Assembly: GCA_963524205.1 (NCBI GenBank)
Contig: CAURED010000009.1
Location: 62,001-126,000, forward strand
Direction of reading: 5' to 3'
DNA length: 64,000 nt
Origin: Aminipila sp963524205
GTDB taxonomy: Bacteria; Bacillota; Clostridia; Peptostreptococcales; Anaerovoracaceae
In this document: piece after piece, positions 8,769 through 17,721 of the stretch
Layout of the letters: each line of letters opens with the position of its first letter
How positions within the stretch are numbered: position 1 is the first letter of the stretch
The notes under the pieces: model-generated
What the model saw: only the letters and a program-made list of their open reading frames with translations
Told to the model about the DNA's origin: nothing
Databases searched by the model: none
Made by a program: the position numbers and the translations under genes

Positions 8769-10070
8769 TTAACGAATATTTCTCTGATAGCTGCCAGCAT
8801 CTGTTATCTGCAAGGGAATCAGTGTCTTTGGAGTCAGCGTCTCGCCACTTGCCGCTGTATCAAAACTATATGAAGTTCCATCCGTTTTCATTACAATAGT
8901 TCCGGATATAAACGTTCCATAAACAGTTGCTCCTGCATTAAACATTCTTTTTAAAGCTGAAGCATAAGGATGCGTATAATTCACACCTTTACCCGCGGAT
9001 ATGACTACATATTGTGGCTTTATAACATTTAATAGCACATTGCTATTGGCGTTGAATGACCCATGATGAGCGCCCTTAAAGACATCTACCTTTCCAACTT
9101 TCTGTGCAATTGCGGCTTCTTCCTCTGACTGGCTGTCACCGGTAAACAGCGCCGACACATTATTATATGTCAGCAATGCCACTACACTGTTGTTATTTTC
9201 TAAAGGCTGTCCCGACACCATGGCTTTAATGATTTCCAGAGAGATGCCCTCTCCTAAAGGTATGGTTTCATCAGCAGCTTCACTGGTGATACAGTTAGGT
9301 TCGTTTTCTAAAGCTTTCTTATAGGCATACCATTCCGGCGTGTCCACAAAACTTCCACTCTCAATCACCCGATCTACTTGATAGTCCTCAAATATCTGAG
9401 GCAGCCCGCCCACATGATCCTGGTGTCCGTGAGTAGCAATCAATAAATCCAAATTACCATCCACATAGGGTTTTATATAATCTGAAACCAGCGCTCCGTT
9501 ACTGGTTGTTCCACCATCGATTAGTACTTCATACGTTCCATCGTCTATCAATATGGAATCTCCGTGTCCTACGTCAATAAAATGAACCGATACCTGATTT
9601 ATACCTGCATCAGACGATGTAATAATTACAGTGTCAGACCCTTGGTTCCATTGAACTTCTGCCCCAAAAGCTTCAACCACAGCCCTTATAGGTAAATATA
9701 CTCTGTTGTTTCTCAACAATGCCTTTGTATCTGTAAAAATTTCAAAATCATCTTTTTTTATATAATTTTGTCCCACAGGTACTTCAACTTTAGTCCCATT
9801 TTTTTCTATAACAGCAACAGATCTTTCTGCATGCCAGCTTACTTCACATCCATAAGCCTCCATAGCAGCTCTGAGCGGCACCTGAGTTCTCTTATTTTCA
9901 TCTAAAAATGGGTAACCTGTTTCAGAGTTAAATTCTACAAACTTTCCGTTTATATCAATCCTTATGCTGCTATTATTTTTTTCGTCATCAGTGTCTGCAT
10001 TTGCAGTTACAACAAATGTAAGATTTAGCATAACCACTAAAATCATCAGCACAATTCTTACAGTCTTCAT
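8769..10070 (-). CDS. Secreted ComEC/Rec2-type metallo-beta-lactamase-fold protein with copper-amine-oxidase-N domain
   Basis: A 433-aa exported protein. A signal peptide spans residues 1-25 (ending VTANA). Residues 35-152 are two repeats of the copper amine oxidase N-terminal-like domain (VPLRAAMEAYGCEVSW and LPIRAVVEAFGAEVQW), a wall- or surface-associated module in clostridia. Residues 158-410 are an MBL hydrolase of the ComEC C-terminal type with VHFIDVGHGDS and the metal site THGHQDH (214-219), then FTGDS and KGAHHGS. Related stand-alone proteins are thought to be extracellular phosphodiesterases or nucleases; the substrate here is unknown. Upstream is an unusual hairpin-rich region. Confidence 0.88.
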   Translation of the reverse strand: MKTVRIVLMILVVMLNLTFVVTANADTDDEKNNSSIRIDINGKFVEFNSETGYPFLDENKRTQVPLRAAMEAYGCEVSWHAERSVAVIEKNGTKVEVPVGQNYIKKDDFEIFTDTKALLRNNRVYLPIRAVVEAFGAEVQWNQGSDTVIITSSDAGINQVSVHFIDVGHGDSILIDDGTYEVLIDGGTTSNGALVSDYIKPYVDGNLDLLIATHGHQDHVGGLPQIFEDYQVDRVIESGSFVDTPEWYAYKKALENEPNCITSEAADETIPLGEGISLEIIKAMVSGQPLENNNSVVALLTYNNVSALFTGDSQSEEEAAIAQKVGKVDVFKGAHHGSFNANSNVLLNVIKPQYVVISAGKGVNYTHPYASALKRMFNAGATVYGTFISGTIVMKTDGTSYSFDTAASGETLTPKTLIPLQITDAGSYQRNIR

Positions 10071-10090
10071 CTACTTTCCCCTTATATATT

Positions 10091-10253
10091 AAAAATGTGG
10101 CTTCGCCACTCCTTTAGGGAACCCCATAGTTCCCTTCGGGGCTCATTTTATTCGCTGAACACCCTCCTTTATGGGCAAAGAGGCTTCCGCCCCTCTGCAC
10201 TTCCTTTTTAATATAATAGGAAAATCTATCGATATTTCCTATTATATTAAAAA
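10091..10253 (-). other. Array of hairpins in the gap before the MBL-fold gene
   Basis: This 233-bp gap (10071-10303) carries four inverted repeats: a 19-bp perfect palindrome (arms 10205-10223 and 10235-10253, flanked by T5/A5 and so terminator-like on both strands); AGAGG/CCTCT (10179-10196); GGGAAC/GTTCCC (10117-10134) overlapping CCC-TTC-GGG; and GTGGC/GCCAC (10097-10109), followed by ATTTTT on the minus strand. The local GC content is visibly higher than in neighbouring gaps. It could be a terminator plus a structured leader or small RNA; I recognise no known riboswitch. Confidence 0.5.
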
Positions 10254-10303
10254 CCTCTGAAACCAGGCAGTTACCTAATTCCAGAGTCAATCTATACTTG
10301 ATT

Positions 10304-11149
10304 CTATTGTTCCAGCAAGCTGCTTAAATCTGTTTCCATGCCTACAGAAAATCGATTTAAATAATACAAGTTTCCTTTTAAGTCACCTGCTCCATATGTT
10401 GTTCCAAATCCAAACAGTATACCATTTTTTTGAAGAAGATCTTTGCCCCATTCCTCATATACACCATAAGGATAGGAAAAACAAATTACTTCATTGCCCA
10501 CATTTTCCTCAATGGTATCAATGCTTTTAACTATATCATCCTCCACACGCATTTCATACTGGGCACGGCATTCAATAAGGCCCTTTTGTATGCCATTCAC
10601 TAGGAATTTCATGTATTTCCCTTTTAGGTCCTGGTTATGTAAATTGTATGAATGGCTTTGAATGTCAAACACACCACTTTCATACATTTCTTTCATTTGT
10701 ATCCAATTTAGTTTTTTTATTTCATTCTTTCTTGGATTTTCAACGCTTCCTACGATGGCAAATACGGTAGCCTTCATATCTGTTTTTTTAAGTATAGGAT
10801 ATGCTATTGTGTAAGCAGATTCATAACCATCATCAAATGTAATAATTATAGGTTTTTCCGGAATCTTCATTTTTCCTTCTTTTATAGCTTTTAAGTCCTG
10901 TGGCAGCAATGCTGTATAGCCATTTTCAGATAAATATGTCATATCTTCCTCAAGTCTATCTGCTGTAATTGTGGCGCCAGCCAGCTCCTTTGATTGAGCA
11001 TCTTCTACAAAATGATGATACATTAATATTGGTATATATAAATGCTCATTTTTCGGACTATTTACTGACTCCTCTGCATAACAAACATTACTATATGCAA
11101 CCAACATAACTAAACATAAAATAACTGCAAATATTTTTCTACATCTCAT
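10304..11149 (-). CDS. Secreted polysaccharide deacetylase (NodB domain)
   Basis: A 281-aa exported carbohydrate esterase family 4 protein. It has a signal peptide (residues 1-25, ending CYAEE), then PILMYHHF, the NodB catalytic motif ITFDDGYES (metal and base Asp pair) and the second metal motif SHSYNLH (His-x3-His). Members remove acetyl groups from peptidoglycan or other surface polysaccharides. It starts 15 bp after the response-regulator stop codon and is probably the last gene of the ABC-exporter/two-component operon, which suggests a role in the same envelope response. Confidence 0.88.
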   Translation of the reverse strand: MRCRKIFAVILCLVMLVAYSNVCYAEESVNSPKNEHLYIPILMYHHFVEDAQSKELAGATITADRLEEDMTYLSENGYTALLPQDLKAIKEGKMKIPEKPIIITFDDGYESAYTIAYPILKKTDMKATVFAIVGSVENPRKNEIKKLNWIQMKEMYESGVFDIQSHSYNLHNQDLKGKYMKFLVNGIQKGLIECRAQYEMRVEDDIVKSIDTIEENVGNEVICFSYPYGVYEEWGKDLLQKNGILFGFGTTYGAGDLKGNLYYLNRFSVGMETDLSSLLEQ

Positions 11150-11163
11150 ACTAAGTCTTCTTC

Positions 11164-11859
11164 CTATCCTTTAAATCTATAGCCTACACCCCAAACAGTC
11201 TCGATATACTGAAGATTGTCCATGTCCAGCTCTATTTTTTCTCTCAGCCTTCGAACATGTACAGTAACTGTAGAAACATCTCCGATAGCATCCATGCCCC
11301 AAATTCTATCAAAAATATGCTCTTTTGAAAAGACTCTATTTGGATTTTCTGCCAAAAATAATAATAAATCGTACTCTTTTGCAGGCATAATCTTTTCTTC
11401 ATCGTTTACAAATACTCTGCGGCTGTCTTTATCAATCTCTAGACCTCTAACCTTTAAAGTCCTATTTTGTCCAATCTTACTGCCGACATTTCCAGTCAGA
11501 CGGTCATATCTGCTTATATGGCTTTTTACTCTTGCCATCAGTTCGTTTGGACTAAAAGGCTTGGTCATATAATCATCTGCACCTAGTCCAAGACCTCGGA
11601 CCTTGTCAATGTCATCCTCTTTAGCTGATAGTATGATAACTGGTGTGTCACTTTGCTCTCTGAACTTTGCACAAAGTTCAAACCCATCAATCCCTGGAAG
11701 CATTATATCAAGAATTACAAGTGCATATTCATTTTTTAATGCCATATCAAGCCCAATTATACCATCTGCTGCAATGTCACATTCGTATCCATTTATCTCC
11801 AAATAATCACGTTCTAATTCTGCTATACTCTTGTCATCTTCTATTACTAAAATCCTCAT
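11164..11859 (-). CDS. OmpR/PhoB-family response regulator
   Basis: A 231-aa two-component regulator. The receiver domain (residues 1-120) has the acidic pair EDD at 7-9, phospho-acceptor Asp51 (VILDIMLPG) and the conserved Lys in KPFSPNEL. The C-terminal winged helix (130-230) carries RVFSKEHIFDRIWG and VTVHVRRLREKIE. It lies 18 bp after the sensor kinase gene, so the two are a cognate pair. Direct repeats with an 11-bp period upstream of two nearby secreted-protein genes are plausible binding sites. Confidence 0.95.
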   Translation of the reverse strand: MRILVIEDDKSIAELERDYLEINGYECDIAADGIIGLDMALKNEYALVILDIMLPGIDGFELCAKFREQSDTPVIILSAKEDDIDKVRGLGLGADDYMTKPFSPNELMARVKSHISRYDRLTGNVGSKIGQNRTLKVRGLEIDKDSRRVFVNDEEKIMPAKEYDLLLFLAENPNRVFSKEHIFDRIWGMDAIGDVSTVTVHVRRLREKIELDMDNLQYIETVWGVGYRFKG

Positions 11860-11877
11860 ATTTCCTCCATTCAGCGA

Positions 11878-13008
11878 TTAGGAGCTTCGTAACGGTATAT
11901 ATATATACACTTCTGTGCCTATATTTTCTTCACTCTTAATCCAAATTTTTCCATGGTGACTCTCAATAATTTGTTTAGAAATACCTAAACCCAATCCATT
12001 CCCTTTTATATTACTTCTTGCTGCATCGCCTCTATAAAATCCATCAAATACCTTATTTATATCTTTTTCTTTAATTCCTTTTCCTGTATCGCTTATACAA
12101 ATAAGCGCACCTTTTCTTTCATTTTCCATGCTTATGGAAATGGTACCGCCTTCTTTATTGTATTTTATAGCATTTGATACTAAATTATCAAATACTCTTT
12201 TTAGTTTGCTCTTATCGCCAACAATAGTCAATTCTTCTGATGCGATATTGCTTTCCATCTTTAAACCCTGCTCATGCACTTCAGTTTTGTATCCCTGCAC
12301 CAAACCGTTTAGCAGCTCTGTAATATTCACAAATTCAAATGCATACTGCATCCTTCCAAGTTCCAATTCGGAGTACTCCGCCATATTGTCTACAAGCCTT
12401 TGAAGTACTATTGCCTTGCTATATATAGTATCTAAATATTTATCTAACTTTTCTGGTGAATTAGCAACTCCGTCCTTTATGCCTTCCAAATAACCTTTTA
12501 TAGTAGTAATGGGTGTTCTCATATCATGTGAAAGATTTGCCATAAGCATATTTCTTTCTTCCTTACCCCTTATTTCTTGCTCTGCATTGGCTTTTAACTT
12601 TTTCCTTATTTCATCAAAGGCATTACATAAATCATTTAGTTCTTGATCCTTACAAGCCATTACCTCAAAATTTAAATTTCCTTCTGTAATGTTTTCTGCC
12701 GCCCGCCGCAATTGTTTTATAGCTTTCAACATATCTCTTGACAATTTAGCACTTAAAAATGTACAAGTTAATAAAATCATGCTCATTGCAAGCACAGCCC
12801 ACAAAACAACATATATGGCAAAGTTATGTCCATCACTATGGGTTCCAAGTGACATACTGCTAATTCCCATCAGAATGCGTTCAAAACCATAAGGTTCACA
12901 AATTGAAAAAACAAATAACAACAGCAAGGTAACAAAGACTACCAGTGCTGTTGAGATTATTGCCATTAATATAGTTGTTTTTATAAAACGTCCCCTTAAA
13001 GATTCCAT
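11878..13008 (-). CDS. Membrane sensor histidine kinase
   Basis: A 376-aa kinase with two membrane helices (about 12-37 and 66-87) around a short extracellular loop of some 28 residues, a HAMP linker (88-140), and a DHp domain with phospho-acceptor His161 in ANLSHDMRTPITTIKGYLEG. The ATPase domain shows N-box FDNLVSNAIKYNKEGG, then ISDTGKGI and GNGLGLGISKQII. The tiny sensing loop and position beside an ABC-2 exporter recall kinases that respond to envelope-active peptides, possibly through the transporter. It starts 6 bp after the permease gene. Confidence 0.94.
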   Translation of the reverse strand: MESLRGRFIKTTILMAIISTALVVFVTLLLLFVFSICEPYGFERILMGISSMSLGTHSDGHNFAIYVVLWAVLAMSMILLTCTFLSAKLSRDMLKAIKQLRRAAENITEGNLNFEVMACKDQELNDLCNAFDEIRKKLKANAEQEIRGKEERNMLMANLSHDMRTPITTIKGYLEGIKDGVANSPEKLDKYLDTIYSKAIVLQRLVDNMAEYSELELGRMQYAFEFVNITELLNGLVQGYKTEVHEQGLKMESNIASEELTIVGDKSKLKRVFDNLVSNAIKYNKEGGTISISMENERKGALICISDTGKGIKEKDINKVFDGFYRGDAARSNIKGNGLGLGISKQIIESHHGKIWIKSEENIGTEVYIYIPLRSS

Positions 13009-13014
13009 CCTGTT

Positions 13015-13776
13015 CTACACTTCTTTTCTTTCAAATAAGTAATATCCTATACATCCAAAAACCAGTCCATAACCAAAAATTAAACCAATTTTTGAAAGCA
13101 TAGCCCCAAACGGAAGTGTTACTCCCAGCCATAAATTATGCCACTGTAAGTAACCAGTAAATAGAAGTCCACTTGCCTGAGGTACAACTATTCCCAATAT
13201 ATATAGTCCGATATATATTATAACGCAAATGACAATAGAAAGCGATGGGCTGTTTAAAAATTGATTCAGCATAGCTGCAAATAAAACCAAAACTATTATT
13301 GGAAATATATCTAGAAAATAAGCAAAGAAGCTATCCACTATTCCTGTAGCGGATGCAACCCCTGCGCCACCAACTAATTTCATAATAGTAGTCAAAACAA
13401 ATAATACTGCTAAATATATTACTGCCATAATAGTAATTGCTGTTATTTTTGATGCATACAATTTAAATCTGCTTACCGGCCTCATAAATGAAGCCCTTAT
13501 AGTACCATCCTGCACCTCTGATGCAAACAAATCACAAGCAGCCATAAGTATCATAAGAGGTACATATATCTGGATAAAAAATGATAGCATGTTCATAGGC
13601 ATATTAGAAAGCATAAGGGATGTGGAAACAGCTCCCGCAGATGCTTTTCCGATTAAATAATTTACACCCCCACATAAAATACAAATAAGTACTTCTATTA
13701 TAAGTAATACAAAAAATTTCTTTCTTGTAAATATCTTCATTAATTCATTTTGCAAACTTGCAATAAATGTTGTCAC
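13015..13776 (-). CDS. ABC-2 type transporter permease
   Basis: A 253-aa membrane protein with six hydrophobic segments and the ABC-2 pattern: an N-terminal cytoplasmic stretch (LQNELMKIFTRKKFF), a large helix-loop region, and the family motif EVQDGTIRASFMRPVSRFKLYASK. It would form the membrane channel for the ATPase encoded just upstream (47-bp gap). Such pairs in Firmicutes export lantibiotics or other antimicrobial peptides, or move lipids; substrate not determinable here. Confidence 0.88.
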   Translation of the reverse strand: MTTFIASLQNELMKIFTRKKFFVLLIIEVLICILCGGVNYLIGKASAGAVSTSLMLSNMPMNMLSFFIQIYVPLMILMAACDLFASEVQDGTIRASFMRPVSRFKLYASKITAITIMAVIYLAVLFVLTTIMKLVGGAGVASATGIVDSFFAYFLDIFPIIVLVLFAAMLNQFLNSPSLSIVICVIIYIGLYILGIVVPQASGLLFTGYLQWHNLWLGVTLPFGAMLSKIGLIFGYGLVFGCIGYYLFERKEV

Positions 13777-13823
13777 CGAACATTCCTCCTGTATTTCTCA
13801 TTAATCTCTAACTTTACAATTGG

Positions 13824-14558
13824 CTAAATAAGCACTGAACCTCTCTTATCTTTTACTTTCGATAAAAAATAGTCTTCTAAGGTAGGGTTTAACCGCAATG
13901 CTTCCTCCATTGTCTCAAAGGATAACAACTCTCCATCGTGGACAATTGCTACCTTATTGCAGGTTTTTTCGATTTCAGGTGCAAGATGACTGGCGATTAA
14001 AAACGATGTCCCTTTTTCTGCTGCCATCTTTTTTATGATTTCCCTTATTTCTACAGTCCCTTCAATATCTAATCCATTTGTAGGCTCATCCAGTATAACC
14101 AGCTCTGGATCTGATAGTATAGCAAGTGCTAATCCCAGTCGTTGTTTCATACCCAATGAAAACTTTCCGCACTTTTCTTTCTGGTATTGACTGATTCTTA
14201 CTACTTCCAGTACATGCTGAATTCTGGCATCATCTACATTTGGATAATATCTTGCCATCATCTTTAAATTATCCCTAGCTGACAAGTGTTCAAAAATAGC
14301 CGGCCGCTCAATTAATCCCCCTACCTCTTTCAAGGTTGTTTCTACATCCATCTCTACATCATTTCCAAATACGGTAACACTGTTCTCACTGCCATGTGTC
14401 AGCCCCATAATTGTTTTCATTATTGTAGTTTTTCCTGATCCATTTGGTCCAAGCAATCCTACAACGTCACCTTTTTCAATGGAAAAGTTTATGTTCTTAA
14501 CACCTCTTCCATTTTTATAAAGTTTTGTTAGATTGTTAACCTCAAGTATTTTTTCCAT
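13824..14558 (-). CDS. ABC transporter ATP-binding protein
   Basis: A 244-aa ABC ATPase. Walker A is GLLGPNGSGKTT, the signature is FSLGMKQRLGLALAI, Walker B is LVILDEPTNGLD and the switch His is in IASHLAPEIE. The start is MEKILEVNNLTKLYK, since AAGGGG lies 7 bases upstream; the frame runs 14 codons further without a ribosome site. It belongs to the drug/lantibiotic-export subfamily and drives the permease downstream. A terminator-like hairpin separates it from the upstream secreted-protein gene, so it may rely on partial read-through or its own promoter. Confidence 0.93.
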   Translation of the reverse strand: MEKILEVNNLTKLYKNGRGVKNINFSIEKGDVVGLLGPNGSGKTTIMKTIMGLTHGSENSVTVFGNDVEMDVETTLKEVGGLIERPAIFEHLSARDNLKMMARYYPNVDDARIQHVLEVVRISQYQKEKCGKFSLGMKQRLGLALAILSDPELVILDEPTNGLDIEGTVEIREIIKKMAAEKGTSFLIASHLAPEIEKTCNKVAIVHDGELLSFETMEEALRLNPTLEDYFLSKVKDKRGSVLI

Positions 14559-14600
14559 ATATATTCCCCTTCTAAAAGTTCTGAAACATAACCAAAGCAT

Positions 14601-14624
14601 GGCAGGCCTGCAATCAGACCCGCC
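14601..14624 (-). terminator. Hairpin after secreted paralogue A
   Basis: GGCGGGTCTG pairs with CAGGCCTGCC over 10 positions with two G-T wobbles. No T-rich tail follows, so termination is probably partial and some read-through into the ABC operon is expected. The same hairpin ends paralogue B. Confidence 0.55.
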
Positions 14625-14646
14625 TGCTTAAATATACTAGCTCATT

Positions 14647-15768
14647 TTAGTTTTCTTTTGTTTTGCCTTCTGTATCAAATGCATCAACCTTTGTTGTGCC
14701 ATAATCAGAAACCTTATAGTTTGCCTTCATGGTAATTGTATGCTTTTTGCCCTTATTGTCCACGCCTGTCATGGAAGCTTCCATTTCATCTGAAATTATC
14801 TTTCCATCTTTATCAAGAGTAAACTTACAAGCAGCACTGTCGATATAAGGATCATCTCCTAATATTGCCATAATATTGTTTCCTGTAAGGGAATTTGATT
14901 GTACATTTTTTGTATATTGTTCATACGTCTTGTAATAGTCATACGTTCCATCTGACTTTACATATACTATTCCCGTATTGTCCTTTGACTCTAAAACATT
15001 ATAATATTTTTCGCTGAAATCTCCATTAATTTTTTCTATTTCTTGATTCCAGTCATTATACATATCCTCAGTCATTTCCTTTCCAGTCTGCTCTTTATAA
15101 AAAGCAGCAAATGCCTTCTGATAGTCTTCATAGAATACATCGTAAGGATTTGAATTCTCCTGATTGTTGGCTGCTGTAAACATAAGTGAAATACCTGCAT
15201 TTACTACTTCCGGAATCTGACTTCCTGAAACATTTACAGAATAAGTTCTGTTATCTCCTTCTTTGGAAGACAGGACAAAATTATTCTTCAGATCTCCTAC
15301 CATTGCATCTGCAAACAACTCCGCAAATCTAACACCTTTCTTCATTGTTGGATCGCTCATATCCGGTCTGAAATCATTAGAGGCATCAGATACCGTATAA
15401 GAGTTTGTTTTTGGCAAGTAAGAAAATGTCTTCCCATCTTTTGTAACTTGTATATTCTCATACTTATTATCACCTTGACTACTAAAGCTTTCCTCACTTA
15501 CTGTCTGCCAGTAATAGTCATCGTTATCTAGTTTAAAATTTCCTTTCATTGTTGCCATCTCTTTACCATCAATTAATATAGACATTTCCCCATCTGCCGT
15601 AAAATTGTCTTGATAAAGAACTAAATCCTTAACCGCATCTTTATAGTTTGTATATCCTCTTGCATCATCATAATTGGCATAAACTGCTGAAGTCAGCACA
15701 AACATTCCTGCAATCAGGCACGTAGCTGTTACCGCATGTTTTCTTCCTTTAAAATTAAATTTCTTCAT
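14647..15768 (-). CDS. Secreted protein of unknown function, tandem paralogue A
   Basis: A 373-aa exported protein that I do not recognise. A basic N-terminus plus a hydrophobic stretch (residues 12-31) ending AVYANYDDARGYTNY looks like a signal peptide or anchor. The rest is acidic and soluble, alternating short lysine- and aspartate-rich strands (GEMSILIDGKEMATMKG, YVKSDGTYDYYKTYEQY) that suggest a LolA/LppX-like beta fold. It is about two-thirds identical by eye to paralogue B, and promoter, ribosome site (AGGAGG) and terminator are copied too. It sits directly upstream of the ABC exporter and two-component genes, so it may be a sensed or exported partner. Confidence 0.75.
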   Translation of the reverse strand: MKKFNFKGRKHAVTATCLIAGMFVLTSAVYANYDDARGYTNYKDAVKDLVLYQDNFTADGEMSILIDGKEMATMKGNFKLDNDDYYWQTVSEESFSSQGDNKYENIQVTKDGKTFSYLPKTNSYTVSDASNDFRPDMSDPTMKKGVRFAELFADAMVGDLKNNFVLSSKEGDNRTYSVNVSGSQIPEVVNAGISLMFTAANNQENSNPYDVFYEDYQKAFAAFYKEQTGKEMTEDMYNDWNQEIEKINGDFSEKYYNVLESKDNTGIVYVKSDGTYDYYKTYEQYTKNVQSNSLTGNNIMAILGDDPYIDSAACKFTLDKDGKIISDEMEASMTGVDNKGKKHTITMKANYKVSDYGTTKVDAFDTEGKTKEN

Positions 15769-15835
15769 CCCAATACCTCCTATTGTTTTTATATTCTAAT
15801 CTCTAGTCCCTGCTGCTAGCTGCAAATCCTTTTTT

Positions 15836-15864
15836 AGATTATGGCTCTCAGCACCTCCTGACAA
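15836..15864 (-). promoter_or_regulatory. Promoter of paralogue A
   Basis: TTGTCA (15864-15859) and TAATCT (15841-15836) are separated by 17 bases. The same boxes and spacing occur before paralogue B. Confidence 0.7.
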
Positions 15865-15900
15865 TATTTATTCTAATACATGGTGTTTAACATTATATAT

Positions 15901-15925
15901 CTAAATTATTAACTATTTATTAACA
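15901..15925 (-). promoter_or_regulatory. Direct repeats upstream of the paralogue A promoter (candidate regulator site)
   Basis: On the minus strand GTTAATAAATA is followed directly by GTTAATAATTT, an 11-bp tandem repeat about 37 bp upstream of the -35 box. OmpR-type regulators bind tandem half-sites at 10-11-bp periods, so the response regulator encoded 4 kb downstream is a natural candidate. The link is inferred. Confidence 0.5.
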
Positions 15926-16149
15926 GTTATGGATTTTTTATTTTGTATCTTTTCTTGACAATACACTTTTAATCCCTCTTCCGTTTGCAAACATATGCAT
16001 CATTATGAAACCTAATTGTTGCACCACTCTTCGTATATACAATTAACAAAATTTATTATGTTTATACTTTAAATAATTACTAAAAACCAAAGCACCTTCT
16101 TCTCTTCTACTGCCTTTAATAGCCACTGCTCTAACGAAACGACAGAAAT

Positions 16150-16196
16150 AAGTGTATATTTCTACACTTCCTATCCATACTAAGTATTAAAATACT
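16150..16196 (+). promoter_or_regulatory. Two inverted repeats before a small membrane-peptide gene
   Basis: AAGTGTA-N6-TACACTT (16150-16169) and AGTATT-AA-AATACT (16183-16196) lie immediately before the ribosome site of the 27-aa peptide gene. They could be an operator or mRNA hairpins limiting its translation. Confidence 0.4.
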
Positions 16197-16213
16197 GAAA
16201 GGAGGTGTTATAT

Positions 16214-16297
16214 ATGAAGATTATGATGAATATTAATTTCACAATTCATATGTTAGTTTTTATTATTATCATAATGATTCTATTTAAAGTAATATAA
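16214..16297 (+). CDS. 27-residue hydrophobic peptide (candidate small membrane protein or toxin)
   Basis: A short gene inside the 700-bp gap between the two secreted paralogues, on the opposite strand. The ribosome site AAAGGAGG sits 8 bases before the ATG. The peptide begins MKIMMNINFTIHM and continues as a hydrophobic helix (LVFIIIIMILF) before KVI and the stop. A one-helix peptide with a strong ribosome site resembles type I toxins or regulatory small membrane proteins; no antisense antitoxin RNA can be claimed from sequence alone. A possible promoter is TTGTTG-N16-TACAAT at 16016-16043. Confidence 0.45.
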   Translation: MKIMMNINFTIHMLVFIIIIMILFKVI

Positions 16298-16419
16298 GGG
16301 CAAATCTTTATAAAAATACATACACTGTATACTCAGCATAATACGACGAAAGTAAATCTTGCCCGATGATCCAGCATTATTTTTAACAAAATATAAGAAC
16401 AAATCTCCCACAAATAAAG

Positions 16420-16447
16420 CAGGCAGGTCTGTAATCAGACCCGCCTG
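16420..16447 (-). terminator. Terminator after secreted paralogue B
   Basis: CAGGCGGGTCTG pairs with CAGACCTGCCTG (loop ATTA), followed on the minus strand by CTTTATTTG. It is the counterpart of the hairpin at 14601-14624. Confidence 0.7.
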
Positions 16448-16467
16448 TTTAAATTAATTAGCTCATT

Positions 16468-17586
16468 TTATTTTTCCTTTGTCTTGCCCTCTGTATCAAA
16501 TCTATCTACCTTTGTTGTTCCATAATCAGTTACCTTAAAATTAACCTTCATTGTAATAGTGTGCTTTTTCCCTTTACTGTCCACACCTGTCATAGTCGCC
16601 TCCGATTCATCGGAAACTAGTTTACCATCTTTATTAAGCGTAAAACTGCTGGCAGCACTTTCAATATAAGGATCTGTTCCTAACATAGCCATAATATCCC
16701 TTGATGCATCATTGCTTGTTATAACATTTTTTTCATATTCAGCATAAGTCTTATAGTAATCATAAGTCCCATCTGCCTTTACATAAATGATTCCAGTATT
16801 CCCTTTTGATTGTAAGAGATTATTGTATTTTTCATCGAAATCTTTTATAACTTTATTAGATTCATCGTTAGTCTCATCATAAAAATCGTCAGCTATTTTC
16901 TTTCCAGTCTGCTCCTCATAATAAGATGCTAGTGTCTTTTCGTAGTTTTCATAAGTTACATATGAGGACTGTGACATGTCAGCATTATTTGCCGCCGTGA
17001 ACATCAATGATATGCCTGCATTTACAACCTCCGGAATCTGGCTACCAGAAACATTTACTGAATAGGTTCTGTTGTCACCATCTTTAGACGCCAGCACAAA
17101 GTTGTTTTTTAAATCCCCTACCATAGAATCTGCAAACAATTCTGCAAATTTAATCCCCTTCTTCACTGCTGGATCACTCATGTCCGGTCTGAGGCTTTCA
17201 GTGCCTTCAGATTCCAGATAAGAATTTGAATCTGGATAGTAATAATAAGCTTTTCCATCTTTATAAACTTGTATACTCTCAGACTTACTCTGTTCCTTAT
17301 TTAAACTGTCTTCACTTACTGTACGTATATAATAATCATTGCCATCTAGTTTAAGCGCCCCTTTTATGGTTGCCATCTTTTCGCCATCAACTAATATAGA
17401 CATTTCCCCATCTGCCGAAAAGTTGTCTTGGTAAAAAGCCAAATCCTTAATTGCTTCTTTATAATTTGTATACCCTCTTGCATCATCATAATTGGCATAT
17501 ACCGCTGAAGTCAGCACAAACATTCCTGCAAGCAGGCAGGTAGCGGTTACTGCATGCTTTCTTCCCTTAAAATTAAATTTCTTCAT
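16468..17586 (-). CDS. Secreted protein of unknown function, tandem paralogue B
   Basis: A 372-aa sister of paralogue A. The first 36 residues are nearly identical (MKKFNFKGRKHAVTATC and so on), as are blocks such as KNNFVL, GDNRTYSVNVSGSQIP and GISLMFTAANN, while residues 90-125 and 210-260 diverge. The start is the ATG with AGGAGG 7 bases upstream; the open frame continues 33 codons further without support. Both copies have separate promoters and terminators, so each can be expressed alone. The function is unknown; the export signal and proximity to the kinase/ABC operon suggest an envelope role. Confidence 0.75.
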   Translation of the reverse strand: MKKFNFKGRKHAVTATCLLAGMFVLTSAVYANYDDARGYTNYKEAIKDLAFYQDNFSADGEMSILVDGEKMATIKGALKLDGNDYYIRTVSEDSLNKEQSKSESIQVYKDGKAYYYYPDSNSYLESEGTESLRPDMSDPAVKKGIKFAELFADSMVGDLKNNFVLASKDGDNRTYSVNVSGSQIPEVVNAGISLMFTAANNADMSQSSYVTYENYEKTLASYYEEQTGKKIADDFYDETNDESNKVIKDFDEKYNNLLQSKGNTGIIYVKADGTYDYYKTYAEYEKNVITSNDASRDIMAMLGTDPYIESAASSFTLNKDGKLVSDESEATMTGVDSKGKKHTITMKVNFKVTDYGTTKVDRFDTEGKTKEK

Positions 17587-17656
17587 CCCAATACCTCCTA
17601 TTGTTTTTATCATTTTAATCTCTAGTCTAGGCTTCAATCTGCAAATCCTTTTTTTT

Positions 17657-17685
17657 AGATTATGGCTCTTAACACCTCTTGACAA
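17657..17685 (-). promoter_or_regulatory. Promoter of paralogue B
   Basis: TTGTCA (17685-17680) and TAATCT (17662-17657) are 17 bases apart, identical in both boxes to the paralogue A promoter. Confidence 0.7.
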
Positions 17686-17721
17686 TATTCATTGTAAAAC
17701 ATAATGTTTAACATTATATCT

